A stretch of 37,916 nt of DNA from Oscillospiraceae bacterium. Its GTDB lineage: Bacteria > Bacillota > Clostridia > Oscillospirales > Oscillospiraceae. Shown piece by piece: positions 17,076 through 26,203 of this stretch; within the stretch, counting starts at the first letter, position 1, and the number at the start of each line of letters is the position of its first letter. A model generated the notes under the pieces. It did not search any database. It was not told the origin of the DNA and was given only the letters and a program-made list of their open reading frames with translations. The DNA is taken from NCBI GenBank assembly GCA_017448145.1, contig JAFSMA010000147.1, positions 1 through 37,916 on the forward strand. Reading direction: 5' to 3'. The translations under genes were made by a program, and so were the position numbers.

Positions 17076-18269
17076 CTATCTGTTCCCCGCCTCCTGACGG
17101 TATTCCCGTGGAAGCTTGCCGGTGATGCGCTTGAAGGTATCGCTGAAATAGGTGCTGGAGCAATAATGAAGCGTTCGGGCAATCTCAGAAATGGGCTGAT
17201 TTGTCGTCTCCAACAGCATTTTTGCCCGTTCGATACGCACGATATCAATATAATCGGCGATGCTCTCCCCAACCTCAGCTTTGAATTTGCGGGAGAGATA
17301 ATAAGGCGTATACCCAGCCTGCTTCGCCAAAATGGAGATGGACAGCTCATCTTCCATGTGTAGTTGGACATATTCACAGCAGGCCAGAATCTGGGGTGAG
17401 AGTTTGTGGTTTGTGCGTACCTTGTGAACACGGCGAACAAAATCTTCATACATAGCGTGGGTCAGTGCGCCCAGCTCTGCGGGGCTTTTGCAGTCGATCA
17501 TGGCCTGGATATAGGTGTCGCCTACTGTATAGGCCGTGTCAGGTGGGAGTCCGCCCTCGATCGCAGCGCGGGTGCACAGCGAGGTAAAGGAGGCAGTGGT
17601 GATCAGCACTTGTTTGAGTGGATCATCAGAATGGACTCGTATCCCGCTGCTGAGAGATGCGGCATACTCCTGTGCCGGCTTGAAATTCAGATCGCCCTCA
17701 CGGATATGGTAAAGCAAGCGCTTTTCGGCCATATAATTCTGGTGGCGATCCCGGGTAAGTTTCTCCCGGGGCTTTATGCCACTTTGCGTATAGCGTTGAT
17801 ATTGAACGTCACTGATCCGAAGTCTCTCACCTGTCAGGCAAAAATACAACATCAGTATATAGTGCTGGAAGAGGGGAAGCGGAATTACCGGAAGGTTGGT
17901 CAGAAGCTCTGTAAAAAGGCGGCGGCGCTCTGAGGTATGAATCATACTCCGCGCAACGCTGTCAAGCGCCCTTTGTGAGATTTCCGTATTCTGTACCGGA
18001 CCGATTACATGAAGCTGACGAGTCTCTTCTTCACCGGTAAATACCGCCCCCCAGAGCAAGCCCAGGTTCTCGCCCAAACACATGGGCGCGTTTCCCACCT
18101 GGCCCATGGCGTACTGAAGGCAGCCGGCCCGCTGAAAAATCAGATGAAAATCCTCATTAACACTCTGTGAGTGGAGCAGCTCTCCCTCGCTGTCATAGAT
18201 CCAATATGAAATATCTCCGCTGCACCGGATCATTTCAAGGAGAAATTGCAGTTTGTTCTCTTGATCCAT
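17076..18269 (-). CDS. AraC-family transcriptional regulator
   Basis: The product has 397 residues. The start is placed at the ATG 18267-18269 because a GGGGGTG ribosome site lies just upstream; the frame is open 16 codons further, with no ribosome site there. Residues 1-290 form a sensor region of the PAS/GAF-like kind seen in many Clostridia AraC proteins (an ISYWIYDSEGELL stretch, later GLLWGAVF and HVIGPV). The last ~100 residues hold two helix-turn-helix units: ISILAKQAGYTPYYLSRKFK and ISEIARTLHYCSSTYFSDTF, followed by ITGKLPREYR. It is divergent from the GPH symporter operon and is the obvious candidate for its activator, responding to an imported sugar. The inducer cannot be told from sequence. 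Confidence 0.9.
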   Translation of the reverse strand: MDQENKLQFLLEMIRCSGDISYWIYDSEGELLHSQSVNEDFHLIFQRAGCLQYAMGQVGNAPMCLGENLGLLWGAVFTGEEETRQLHVIGPVQNTEISQRALDSVARSMIHTSERRRLFTELLTNLPVIPLPLFQHYILMLYFCLTGERLRISDVQYQRYTQSGIKPREKLTRDRHQNYMAEKRLLYHIREGDLNFKPAQEYAASLSSGIRVHSDDPLKQVLITTASFTSLCTRAAIEGGLPPDTAYTVGDTYIQAMIDCKSPAELGALTHAMYEDFVRRVHKVRTNHKLSPQILACCEYVQLHMEDELSISILAKQAGYTPYYLSRKFKAEVGESIADYIDIVRIERAKMLLETTNQPISEIARTLHYCSSTYFSDTFKRITGKLPREYRQEAGNR

Positions 18270-18288
18270 TCCTTCACCCCCTATTTCC

Positions 18289-18317
18289 ATAATATCATAA
18301 AATAACTTTGAAAGCAA
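18289..18317 (-). promoter_or_regulatory. Candidate sigma-A promoter of the AraC gene
   Basis: On the minus strand, TTGCTT (18312-18317) and TATTAT (18289-18294) are separated by exactly 17 bp. The -10 matches the consensus at five of six bases and the -35 at four. The predicted start would leave a leader of only about 13 nt, just enough for the ribosome site. Confidence 0.45.
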
Positions 18318-18378
18318 TAAATTAGCTCTGATTCAAGAAACGGACGAATTTACGATACTGAAAACTAATTTGTTATTT

Positions 18379-18384
18379 TACAAT
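18379..18384 (+). promoter_or_regulatory. Candidate -10 element for the symporter-GH operon
   Basis: TACAAT lies about 70 bp before the symporter ATG in an AT-rich divergent gap. No good -35 hexamer sits 16-18 bp upstream, which fits a promoter that depends on the divergent AraC protein. No clear direct repeat was found to name as its operator. Confidence 0.3.
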
Positions 18385-18454
18385 GCTTCTCCCTTCCTGT
18401 AGTCTAAAAGCGCAAACGGTGTTCTCGCCAAAAAAAATACAGGGAGGAATCATT

Positions 18455-19876
18455 ATGGGTAAAGAAAAAACAGCTAAAGTCCCAAACCCGGACAAGATGC
18501 CGTGGGGACGCTTCTTCGCATGGAAAACCCGCGATGTCGCGCTGGCCGGTGTCACCGTCATTATCAGCGCCTATCTGCTGCTCTACAGTTCCAATACGTT
18601 GGGACTCGATCCGAAAATCGTCGGCATCCTGCTGCTGGTCGCCCGTCTGATCGATGCCGTGACCGACCTGATGGCAGGCTACATCGTGGACAACACCAAC
18701 ACCAAATGGGGCAAGGCAAGACCGTATGAGATCTGCATCGTCCTGGAGTGGCTGTGTGTGATCCTGCTGTTCAGCGCCGGCCCTCAGTGGAGCATGATGC
18801 TCAAGTACGTCTGGGTCTTCCTCATGTACATCTTAGTTTACTCCATCTTTGGCACCATGCTCGCCGCCAACCAGACCCCTTATCTGATCCGCGCCTTCAA
18901 CGGCAACAGCAAGCTCGTAACCAAGGTCGCCTCCTACGGCGGACTTGTCTCTATGGCCGGCTCTATCGCCATTTCTATGACCTTCCCGCGGCTCTATAAC
19001 GCTTGGATCGTCGTCGGTAACGGCGGCGCGGCCGCCTGGCGTAAGCTCATTATCATCTATGCTATCCCGCTCGCGCTGCTCGGCATCGTGCGTATGTTCA
19101 CCGTCAAGGAGGATCCCTCCGTCGACGCGGGGCAGAGCGCACAGAAGCTGGATCTCAAGGAAGCGATCACCATGCTGCGGACCAATCCCTACGCCTGGAG
19201 CTGGGGCGGCATGATCGGTCTGTACAATATGATCGTCGGCTTCGGTGCCGGAAGCTACTATTTCCAATACATCGTCGGCGATGCGGGCGCCTTCGGTATC
19301 GTCAGTGCCTTCGCCATTGTGCTTCTGCCGGTAATGCTTATCTTCCCGGTCCTGATCCGGAAGCTCGGCATGTCCAAGCTCTTCATTCTGACCGCCGTTC
19401 TTTCGGCTGTCGGCTATCTGACGGTCTTCTTCTCTCACGGCAGCCTGGCCATGGTTTATGTCGGTATCATCGTCACAAACCTTATTTCTCTGCCCTGCTC
19501 CTATCTGCAGGCCCCCGGTATCCTCCAGATCGCCAACTACAACGAATACAAGGGCATGCACCGCATGGACGGCACCTCTGCCGTTGTCATGAACTTCCTG
19601 ATGAAGGCCCTCAATGGCATCGGCACCGGCCTGACCGGTATCCTGCTCGGCGCAGCCGGCTACATTGCCACCACCAGCAATGAGGTCGTACAGCAGCCTG
19701 AGAGCGCCCTGTTCATGATCCGGTGCCTGTATACCCTGATCCCGGCGCTGTGCCTGGTCGGCATCATCCTCTGCGCTCTGCATTTCAACAAGCTGGAGAA
19801 GCAGATGCCCGAGATCGAAGCGGAGCTTCACGCCCGCAAAGAGGCCGCGATCGAGGCGGCGGCCGACAACGCATAA
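18455..19876 (+). CDS. GPH-family sugar:cation symporter (MFS_2 type)
   Basis: The product has 473 residues, the usual length for MelB/XynB/UidB-type glycoside-pentoside-hexuronide symporters with about 12 membrane helices. The start at 18455 has AGGGAGGAA 8 nt upstream; the frame extends 24 codons further without a ribosome site. The family hallmark is present: D71 and D79 in the second-helix/loop region, followed by a GKARPYE motif (R89-P90). Many evenly spaced hydrophobic segments follow, and the C-terminus is charged and cytoplasmic. First gene of the symporter-GH2-GH43-GH3 operon, it should bring in the oligosaccharide or glycoside that the three cytoplasmic enzymes cleave. The substrate is probably a beta-galactoside or glucuronide-like compound, but this is inference from the neighbours. 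Confidence 0.9.
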   Translation: MGKEKTAKVPNPDKMPWGRFFAWKTRDVALAGVTVIISAYLLLYSSNTLGLDPKIVGILLLVARLIDAVTDLMAGYIVDNTNTKWGKARPYEICIVLEWLCVILLFSAGPQWSMMLKYVWVFLMYILVYSIFGTMLAANQTPYLIRAFNGNSKLVTKVASYGGLVSMAGSIAISMTFPRLYNAWIVVGNGGAAAWRKLIIIYAIPLALLGIVRMFTVKEDPSVDAGQSAQKLDLKEAITMLRTNPYAWSWGGMIGLYNMIVGFGAGSYYFQYIVGDAGAFGIVSAFAIVLLPVMLIFPVLIRKLGMSKLFILTAVLSAVGYLTVFFSHGSLAMVYVGIIVTNLISLPCSYLQAPGILQIANYNEYKGMHRMDGTSAVVMNFLMKALNGIGTGLTGILLGAAGYIATTSNEVVQQPESALFMIRCLYTLIPALCLVGIILCALHFNKLEKQMPEIEAELHARKEAAIEAAADNA

Positions 19877-19901
19877 ATCCGATACGAGGCTCACACTGAC
19901 A

Positions 19902-19933
19902 AGGCGGGCAGCGGCGAAAGCTGCTGTCCGCCT
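19902..19933 (+). other. Intercistronic hairpin between symporter and GH2 genes
   Basis: AGGCGG-GCAGC (19902-19912) pairs with GCTGC and CCGCCT (19920-19933), with a 3-nt bulge on the right arm. No T-run follows, so full termination is unlikely. It may stabilise the downstream mRNA or lower read-through so that enzyme and transporter levels differ. Confidence 0.45.
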
Positions 19934-19954
19934 GCGTATAACAAAGGAGACACA

Positions 19955-22183
19955 ATGAGAACCACCATCAGCTTCAACGATAACTGGACCTTCAACAAGC
20001 CCTGCGAGGCCGCCGTTCCCGTTACCCTGCCTCACACCTGGAATGCAATCGACGGGCAGGACGGCGGCAACGACTACTGGCGGGGCACGGCCACCTATGA
20101 AAAACGCTTCCGCCAGGCGGACGTAGGGGCGCTTCACGAAGCGCCCGCCGGAAGCCGCGTGTTCCTTGCTTTCGACGGCGTCGCCATGACGGCGGACGTG
20201 ACGCTGAACGGGAAGCTCCTTGCCCACCACGAGGGCGGCTATGCCACCTTCCGGGTAGACCTCACCGACGCCCTGGAAGCGGAAAACCGGCTCACCGTCA
20301 GCGTGGACAACAGCGCCAACGACCGGGTGTATCCCCAGATGGCGGACTTCACCTTCTATGGCGGTATCTACCGGGATGTGAGCTTGATCGTCGTTCCCGC
20401 CCAGCATTTCGAACTGGTGAAGGACGGCACCCCCGGCATCAAGGTTACACCGAACGTGCATCTCAAGGATCGCGAAGCCTATGTCGTAGTAGAGACCTGG
20501 CAGACAGGCGGCAGCGAGGTCTGGATCGAGATTCCCACTGAACAGGGCAAAGAGTTCCGCCGTGTGGAAGCCCGGAGTGGCCACGCAGTCACGAGTATCA
20601 TCCTGAAAAACGTCCATCTCTGGGACGGCCTGAACGACCCTTACCTCTACACGGTCACTGCAAAGCTGGTGAAAAACGGTGAAGCCGTTGACGAGATCAG
20701 CGCCCGCTTCGGTTGCAGGGAATTTATAATTGACCCGGAAAAGGGCTTCTTCCTCAATGGACGCAGCTACCCGCTGCGCGGCGTGAGCCGCCACCAGGAC
20801 AGGATCGGTCTTGGCAACGCCCTAACCATCAAAGAACATGAGGAGGACATGGCAGTCGTCCGTGAGCTGGGCGCCAACACGCTGCGCCTTGCCCATTACC
20901 AGCATGCGCAGGAATTCTATGACCTCTGCGACGAAAACGGCATCATTGTCTGGGCTGAGATCCCTTATATCACCAAGCACATGACAAATGGTAAGGCAAA
21001 CGCCGTGAGCCAGATGAAAGAGCTCATTACCCAGTGCTATAATCACCCCTCTGTCGTCTGCTGGGGGCTTTCCAATGAGATCACCGCCAGCAGCCCTGTG
21101 ACCGAAGAATTGTTACAGGATCACCGGGACATAAACGATTTTTGCCACGAGATGGACAGCACCCGTCCTACGGTCATGGCTCACGCCTTCATGCTGGAGA
21201 AAGATTCACCGCTGATCCCGATCGCCGACATTGCCAGCTATAATCTCTATTTTGGCTGGTATCTGGGGGAGCTGGAGCAGAACGAGCAATTCTTCGATGA
21301 GTACCACGCCCTGTATCCGGACCGGGTCATTGGCTTTTCGGAATATGGCGCAGACGCCAACACGGCGTTCCATTCCTCTCGCCCGGAGCAGGGTGACTAC
21401 AGCGAGGAATACCAGTGTGTATACCACGAGCACATGCTGAAGATCATCGAGGAGCGGCCTTACCTCTGGGCGACCCACGTCTGGAACCTGTTCGACTTTG
21501 CCGCCGACGGGCGCGACGAGGGCGGCAAGAAGGGCGAAAACCAGAAGGGACTTATCGAGTTTGACCACAAGACCAAAAAAGACGCTTTCTACCTATACAA
21601 GGCTGCCTGGAGCAAGGAACCCTTTGTGCATCTGTGCGGCAAGCGCTACATTGACCGGGCGGAGGACACGACGGAAATTAAGGTTTATTCCAATTGCGAG
21701 AGCGTGACGCTCTTTGTTGATGGCAAGGAGCTTGAGACCAAGTCCGGCAAGATCATTTTCACCTTCACCATACCCATCACCGGGGAACACATGGTTGAGG
21801 CTGTCAGCGGCGAATTCCGGGATCAAAGCACCGTCCGCAAGGTCGAAAAGCCCAATGAGAGCTATATCTTTGGCGGCGCGGGCAATGTGGTCAATTGGTT
21901 TGACAAAGAGGACCTGAAGCCCGGCTATTACTCCATCAAGGACAAGTTTGGCGAGCTGATGCGCAACCCCGCCACGGCGGCCATCGTGGGCCGGATCATG
22001 GCCAAGGCCAGCGCCAGCCGCGGAGAGGTTGCAGAGGGAACCAGGGACAACAAAGCCCTGCAGCAGATGTTGGCAGGACTGAGCTTTGAGAGCCTGCTGA
22101 AAAAAGCTGGCGTCAACGTGGTGCCGCCGGAGGCAGTCAAATCCATCAACGACGCCCTGCAGCAGATCAAGAAGGAGAACTGA
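19955..22183 (+). CDS. GH2 beta-galactosidase/beta-glucuronidase-like glycoside hydrolase
   Basis: The product has 742 residues with no signal peptide, so it is cytoplasmic. AAAGGAGA precedes the ATG. The N-terminal sugar-binding sandwich starts with LPHTWNAIDGQDGG and YWRGTATYEK; an Ig-like domain follows. The TIM barrel holds GVSRHQD, the GANTLRLAHYQH strand, the acid/base E375 in WGLSNEIT, and the nucleophile E463 in FSEYGAD. A substrate-sensing His/Asn cluster of true LacZ is not complete, so beta-galactosidase is favoured but not proven. After an Ig-like segment comes an unusual C-terminal helical module (about residues 659-742) that resembles the N-terminus of the next gene product. The retaining GH2 mechanism is established for the family; the substrate is inferred from the GH43 and GH3 partners. 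Confidence 0.9.
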   Translation: MRTTISFNDNWTFNKPCEAAVPVTLPHTWNAIDGQDGGNDYWRGTATYEKRFRQADVGALHEAPAGSRVFLAFDGVAMTADVTLNGKLLAHHEGGYATFRVDLTDALEAENRLTVSVDNSANDRVYPQMADFTFYGGIYRDVSLIVVPAQHFELVKDGTPGIKVTPNVHLKDREAYVVVETWQTGGSEVWIEIPTEQGKEFRRVEARSGHAVTSIILKNVHLWDGLNDPYLYTVTAKLVKNGEAVDEISARFGCREFIIDPEKGFFLNGRSYPLRGVSRHQDRIGLGNALTIKEHEEDMAVVRELGANTLRLAHYQHAQEFYDLCDENGIIVWAEIPYITKHMTNGKANAVSQMKELITQCYNHPSVVCWGLSNEITASSPVTEELLQDHRDINDFCHEMDSTRPTVMAHAFMLEKDSPLIPIADIASYNLYFGWYLGELEQNEQFFDEYHALYPDRVIGFSEYGADANTAFHSSRPEQGDYSEEYQCVYHEHMLKIIEERPYLWATHVWNLFDFAADGRDEGGKKGENQKGLIEFDHKTKKDAFYLYKAAWSKEPFVHLCGKRYIDRAEDTTEIKVYSNCESVTLFVDGKELETKSGKIIFTFTIPITGEHMVEAVSGEFRDQSTVRKVEKPNESYIFGGAGNVVNWFDKEDLKPGYYSIKDKFGELMRNPATAAIVGRIMAKASASRGEVAEGTRDNKALQQMLAGLSFESLLKKAGVNVVPPEAVKSINDALQQIKKEN

Positions 22184-22480
22184 GCCATGGTCTATAACGT
22201 CAGCATGAAGATCGCCCACCTGCTGGAAAACCAGCAGGCGGTATCTGTGTTCGACCGCTTTCTGCCGGGGATGCGGAAGATGGCGGAGGGCAACCCCCAG
22301 GCCGCCCAGCTTTCCGTGGAGCAGCTGGTGCGCTATACCCGCAACCCCAAGGCCAACGAAGTGATCGCCGCCCTGGACGAGGCGCTGAACGCGCTGAACA
22401 CCCCGGAAAACGCCGTCAGCCCCGGTGAGCGCAAGCTCATCGAACGCTTCAAAGCCATCGACGCGGAGGACAAGGCAAAA
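21929..22480 (+). other. Back-to-back homologous helical modules spanning the GH2/GH43 junction
   Basis: Residues 659-742 of the GH2 protein and residues 1-75 of the GH43 protein align in the same order: Y-[SN]-[IV]-x-x-K, then a hydrophobic L-[ML]-x-N-x-x-A helix, an R-x-x-x-x-M/K stretch, L-[SF]-x-E-x-L, and a final [IL]-[ND]-[DE]-AL helix. The first is C-terminal, the second N-terminal, and only the stop codon plus 3 nt separate them. Neither belongs to the catalytic fold. They may be pairing or oligomerisation modules. Confidence 0.55.
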
Positions 22481-23569
22481 GAAAAGCGGCCCAACCAGCA
22501 CCGGCAGGACGCCATCTGCCCCGGTCAGCCCTGGCTGGACACCAAGGGCGAGCGCATCCAGGCCCACGGCGGCGCGGTGTACTATGAAGATGGCCTCTAC
22601 TACTGGTACGGCGAAAACAAGGAACACACCGACGGACAAAACGGTATCTGGACCTGGGGCCTCAAGGTCTACGCCTCCGCCGATCTGATGAACTGGGAGG
22701 ACCGGGGCTTTCTCATCCCGCCGGTGCTGGACGATCCCAACTCCGCCCTGTTTCCCACCAAGCGCGTGGACAGACCCCATATCCTCAAGTGCGAGAAGAC
22801 CGGGAAATATGTCTGCTGGATCAAGCTCTCCGGCCCGGAGGCGGCCTTCACCATCTGGCAGGCGGACAAGCTGCTGGGCCCCTACGAGATGGTGGAAAAC
22901 CTCTACAATCCCGGCGGCCACAAGGCGGGTGACTTCGACCTGATTGCCGATCCCGCCACCGGGAAGGGCTATCTCTATTTCGACGCCGACCACACCTCCA
23001 TGCTCTGCATGGCCCTGAGCGAGGATTATCTGCACGCGGAGAAGGAAGTGGCCAAGAGCTATGACAATCTGACGCCGCCTTTCACCCGGGAGGCCCCGGC
23101 CCTGTTCGAGTATAACGGCAAGAAATACATGCTCACCAGCGGCATGACCGGCTACGTGCCCAACCGCAGCGACAGCGCCGTGTGCGACGCCTGGGACGGC
23201 GTGTTCGAGAGCCTGGGCGATCCCCACCTCGACGACGCCTCCTGCGCCTCCTTCAACAGTCAGATCTCCAAGATTTTCCCCGTGGAGGGAACGGATACCT
23301 TCATCGCCATGGCCGATCGCTGGCTGCCGGGAACGCCGGTGGAAGCGCGGCTGGCCGACGTGTTCACCCGGGTCATCGCCGCCAACTATGACCCGGCCCA
23401 CTATCAGGCCACCGACGATGAGCGCCGGGAGATGTACGCGGCCAACCAACTGGAAAACGCAAACACTTCCATTGCGGACTACGTCTGGCTCCCCATCGAA
23501 TGGGAGAAGGGCAGACCCGTCCTGCGCTGGCAGGATTCCTGGAACCCCGGAAAGGAGCGCAAGGTATGA
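22187..23569 (+). CDS. GH43-like exo-beta-1,3-galactanase-type enzyme
   Basis: The product has 460 residues and no signal peptide. The ATG at 22187 lies 3 nt after the GH2 stop, with AAGGAG 9 nt upstream inside that gene, which implies translational coupling. Residues 1-75 are a helical module related to the GH2 C-terminus. A five-bladed propeller follows: IQAHGGAVYYEDGLYYWYGE (residues 124-143), KVYASADLMNWEDRG, DRPHI, GDFDLI, the probable acid in TREAP (E302), and Q359 in NSQISKIF. Canonical GH43 enzymes have an Asp base in the first blade; here the place reads AHGG, as in the exo-beta-1,3-galactanase-like subfamilies (GH43_24/34), where a Gln has been proposed to serve as base. The likely substrate is a galactan or arabinogalactan side-chain fragment, in line with the GH2 neighbour. 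Confidence 0.75.
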   Translation: MVYNVSMKIAHLLENQQAVSVFDRFLPGMRKMAEGNPQAAQLSVEQLVRYTRNPKANEVIAALDEALNALNTPENAVSPGERKLIERFKAIDAEDKAKEKRPNQHRQDAICPGQPWLDTKGERIQAHGGAVYYEDGLYYWYGENKEHTDGQNGIWTWGLKVYASADLMNWEDRGFLIPPVLDDPNSALFPTKRVDRPHILKCEKTGKYVCWIKLSGPEAAFTIWQADKLLGPYEMVENLYNPGGHKAGDFDLIADPATGKGYLYFDADHTSMLCMALSEDYLHAEKEVAKSYDNLTPPFTREAPALFEYNGKKYMLTSGMTGYVPNRSDSAVCDAWDGVFESLGDPHLDDASCASFNSQISKIFPVEGTDTFIAMADRWLPGTPVEARLADVFTRVIAANYDPAHYQATDDERREMYAANQLENANTSIADYVWLPIEWEKGRPVLRWQDSWNPGKERKV

Positions 23570-26031
23570 AAATCATCAAAGCGCCCACTATGAAAGAAGC
23601 CTCCCCGCTGGAGCTGAAAAACCGCGCCCTTGCCCGCAAGGCGGCGGCGGAGGGCTTCGTACTTCTCGAAAATGACGGCACTCTGCCCTTAAAAGAAAAG
23701 CGAATTGCCCTCTACGGCGCGGGCGCTCGCATGACCGTCAAGGGCGGCACCGGCTCCGGTGCGGTGCGGGAGCGCTACAGCGTCACCATTGAGCAGGGGC
23801 TTCTGAACGCCGGCTATGACATCGCCACGTCCGGGTGGCTGGATCGCTTCGACCGCTTTTATGCCGATACCTACGAGACCTACCGGCAGGAGCAGGAGGA
23901 GCGGGTCAAGGGTATGCAGAATTTCTATCAGATCCTGGGCACCGTGCAGCCCTTCCGCCATCCCACCGGCATCCCCATCACGGAGGAGGACGTGGCCGCT
24001 TCCGGCTGCGACACGGCGCTGTACGTGCTGGCCCGCCAGGCCGGCGAGGGCAACGACCGGGTGGATGAGCAGGGCGACTATCGCCTGGATGACGTGGAGC
24101 GGGAGAATCTGGCCTTCGTGTCGGCCCACTATCAAAACCTGGTCGTCATCGTCAATTGCGGTGGTGTAATTGATTTGAGCTTTATGGACACGCTCTATGT
24201 CTCGGCTCTGGTCTACTTTGTCCAGGGCGGCGAGGAGGGGGGCAACGCCCTGGCCGACGTGCTCTCCGGCAGGCAGAACTTCTCCGGCAGGCTGGCCACC
24301 AGCTGGGCCTACCGGTTTGAGGATATTCCCTCCAATACCACCTATTCCTACCTGGGCGGCGACAAGTATAACCAGGAGTACAACGAGGGCATCTACGTGG
24401 GCTACCGCTTCTTCGACAGCTTCGGCGTCAAGCCCCGCTACCGCTTCGGCTACGGCTTGAGCTATACCGCTTTTGCCCAGAGCCTCGTCGGCGTCGCCCC
24501 GGCAAACGGGGAGATTGCCCTCCGGGCGTCGGTAAAGAATACCGGCGGCTGCGCCGGGCGGGAGACCGTATTGCTCTACGCCGCCGTGCCCTTCGGCGAG
24601 ACCGGGGCGGAGGCAAAGCGCCTGGTGGCCTTTGCCAAGACGGCAGAGCTGCAGCCCGGTCAGGAGGAGACGGTGGCCCTGTCCATCCCGCTGCGGGAGC
24701 TGAGCTGCTACGACGAGGCACGGGCCGCCTGGGTGCTGCGCGCCGGGGAGTATCCGCTCTTCCTGGGCGAGGTGCCCTGCGCCGTGGTGACGCTTGACCG
24801 GGAGCACGTGCTGGAGCAGTGCGTGAACGTCTGCCCGACCCAGCATGAGATCGCGGAGATCACGCCGCCTGCGCGTCCCGCGCTCTCCACCGACGGGCTG
24901 CCCCGGCTGGCGCTGGACGCCATCGTGCCCGAAACGCTGGTACACCGCTATGAGACGCCGCAGGCCTGCGATCCGGTCACCGACGGCATGAGCGCGGAGC
25001 AGCTCATCCGCCTCACCGTGGGCGGCGGCACCTCCAACAAGAATTTGCAGGTGGAGGCCATGGGCGCCTCCGGCACCACCACGCCGGAGCTGTACGAGAC
25101 CATGGGCATCCCCAATGTGATCCTCTCCGACGGCCCGGCGGGTCTGAACCTGACCAGCCAGGTGGTGGCGCTGCCGGACGGCAGCACCAAGGCCGCCCGC
25201 GTGCCGGAGAATCTGGAGGCGTACAAGCGCTATTTCTTCGGCTTTGCCGGCATGGCGCTGAAAAGCCAGATGGCGGACCCCAAGGACGGCGTTGTCCATT
25301 ACCAGTACGCCACTGCCTGGCCCTGCAGCCAGCTGCTGGCCCAGAGTTTTGACCCCGCCCTTTTGGAGGAGGTGGGCGACGCGGTGGGCGCGGAGATGGA
25401 GACCTTCGGCGTCACCGTTTGGCTGGCCCCGGGCATGAACATCCACCGCAACCCCCTGTGCGGCCGCACCTTTGAATACTATTCCGAAGACCCCGTGGTT
25501 TCCGGTAAGCTGGCAGCCGCCATCGTGCGCGGCGTGCAGAGGCACCCCGGCAAGGGCATGAGCGTCAAGCACTTCGCGGCCAACAACTGCGAGCTGGAGC
25601 GCAACATGTCCTCCTCCAATCTGACGGAGCGCACGCTGCGAGAGCTCTATCTGCGCGGCTTCGAGATCGCGGTGAAGGAGTCCGGGCCCATGACCGTCAT
25701 GGCCGCCTATAACAAGGTCAACGGCGTCTACTGCACCAACAACTACGATCTTCTGGTGAAGGTGCTGCGCAATGAATGGGGCTTCGAGGGCCTGGTCATG
25801 TCTGACTGGGACTCCATGAAGGCCTCCCGGGAGGACTGCACCGTGCCCGCCAGCGGCGACGTGCAGAAGGCCGCGGCTGCCCAGTGCGATCTGGTGATGC
25901 CAGGCCGCCCGGATCAGGTGGAGGCCCTGCAAAAGGGTCTGGAAAGCGGTGCCGTCCGGCTGGACGACCTCCGCCGCAGCGCCGCTCGCGTGCTGTGGAT
26001 GGTGCGGCAGAACAGCATCCTCAGGCAATAG
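23566..26031 (+). CDS. GH3 beta-glucosidase-like enzyme with swapped domain order
   Basis: The product has 821 residues. The ATG at 23566 overlaps the GH43 stop by 4 bp (ATGA) with AAGGAG upstream; the frame is open further upstream but that is inside GH43. The order is reversed relative to most GH3 enzymes. The alpha/beta sandwich comes first (GFVLLENDGTLPL near residue 25, GEEGGNALADVLSG), then an Fn3-like domain from about residue 290 (FGYGLSYT), then the TIM barrel from about 470. The barrel carries SDGPAG (D522), NIHRNPLCGRTFEYYSEDP, KHF (K668-H669) and the nucleophile D747 in VMSDWD. This arrangement is known from some Firmicutes beta-glucosidases, such as those of Ruminococcus. No signal peptide, so it works inside the cell on imported glycosides. 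Confidence 0.88.
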   Translation: MKIIKAPTMKEASPLELKNRALARKAAAEGFVLLENDGTLPLKEKRIALYGAGARMTVKGGTGSGAVRERYSVTIEQGLLNAGYDIATSGWLDRFDRFYADTYETYRQEQEERVKGMQNFYQILGTVQPFRHPTGIPITEEDVAASGCDTALYVLARQAGEGNDRVDEQGDYRLDDVERENLAFVSAHYQNLVVIVNCGGVIDLSFMDTLYVSALVYFVQGGEEGGNALADVLSGRQNFSGRLATSWAYRFEDIPSNTTYSYLGGDKYNQEYNEGIYVGYRFFDSFGVKPRYRFGYGLSYTAFAQSLVGVAPANGEIALRASVKNTGGCAGRETVLLYAAVPFGETGAEAKRLVAFAKTAELQPGQEETVALSIPLRELSCYDEARAAWVLRAGEYPLFLGEVPCAVVTLDREHVLEQCVNVCPTQHEIAEITPPARPALSTDGLPRLALDAIVPETLVHRYETPQACDPVTDGMSAEQLIRLTVGGGTSNKNLQVEAMGASGTTTPELYETMGIPNVILSDGPAGLNLTSQVVALPDGSTKAARVPENLEAYKRYFFGFAGMALKSQMADPKDGVVHYQYATAWPCSQLLAQSFDPALLEEVGDAVGAEMETFGVTVWLAPGMNIHRNPLCGRTFEYYSEDPVVSGKLAAAIVRGVQRHPGKGMSVKHFAANNCELERNMSSSNLTERTLRELYLRGFEIAVKESGPMTVMAAYNKVNGVYCTNNYDLLVKVLRNEWGFEGLVMSDWDSMKASREDCTVPASGDVQKAAAAQCDLVMPGRPDQVEALQKGLESGAVRLDDLRRSAARVLWMVRQNSILRQ

Positions 26032-26151
26032 AGAAAAAGCCTCTCCACCCCTTGCCGACGGGTGCTTTCCCTATCGAGGCGTAAAACGCGGCCAAGCGCC
26101 CCTTGCCCAGCGGCGGCGTTTCCCGGGCGCGGAAAAAATACAATGGTCAAA

Positions 26152-26192
26152 GAACGAGCCGGAAAGAGCGAAGCGCCCTTTCCGGCTCGTTC
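26152..26192. terminator. Strong hairpin after the GH3 gene
   Basis: A perfect 15-bp stem (26152-26166 with 26178-26192) encloses an 11-nt loop. It has little T-run of its own but sits just before a second terminator, between the convergent GH3 and AraC-GH39 genes. Confidence 0.65.
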
Positions 26193-26203
26193 CAGATTGT
26201 CAA

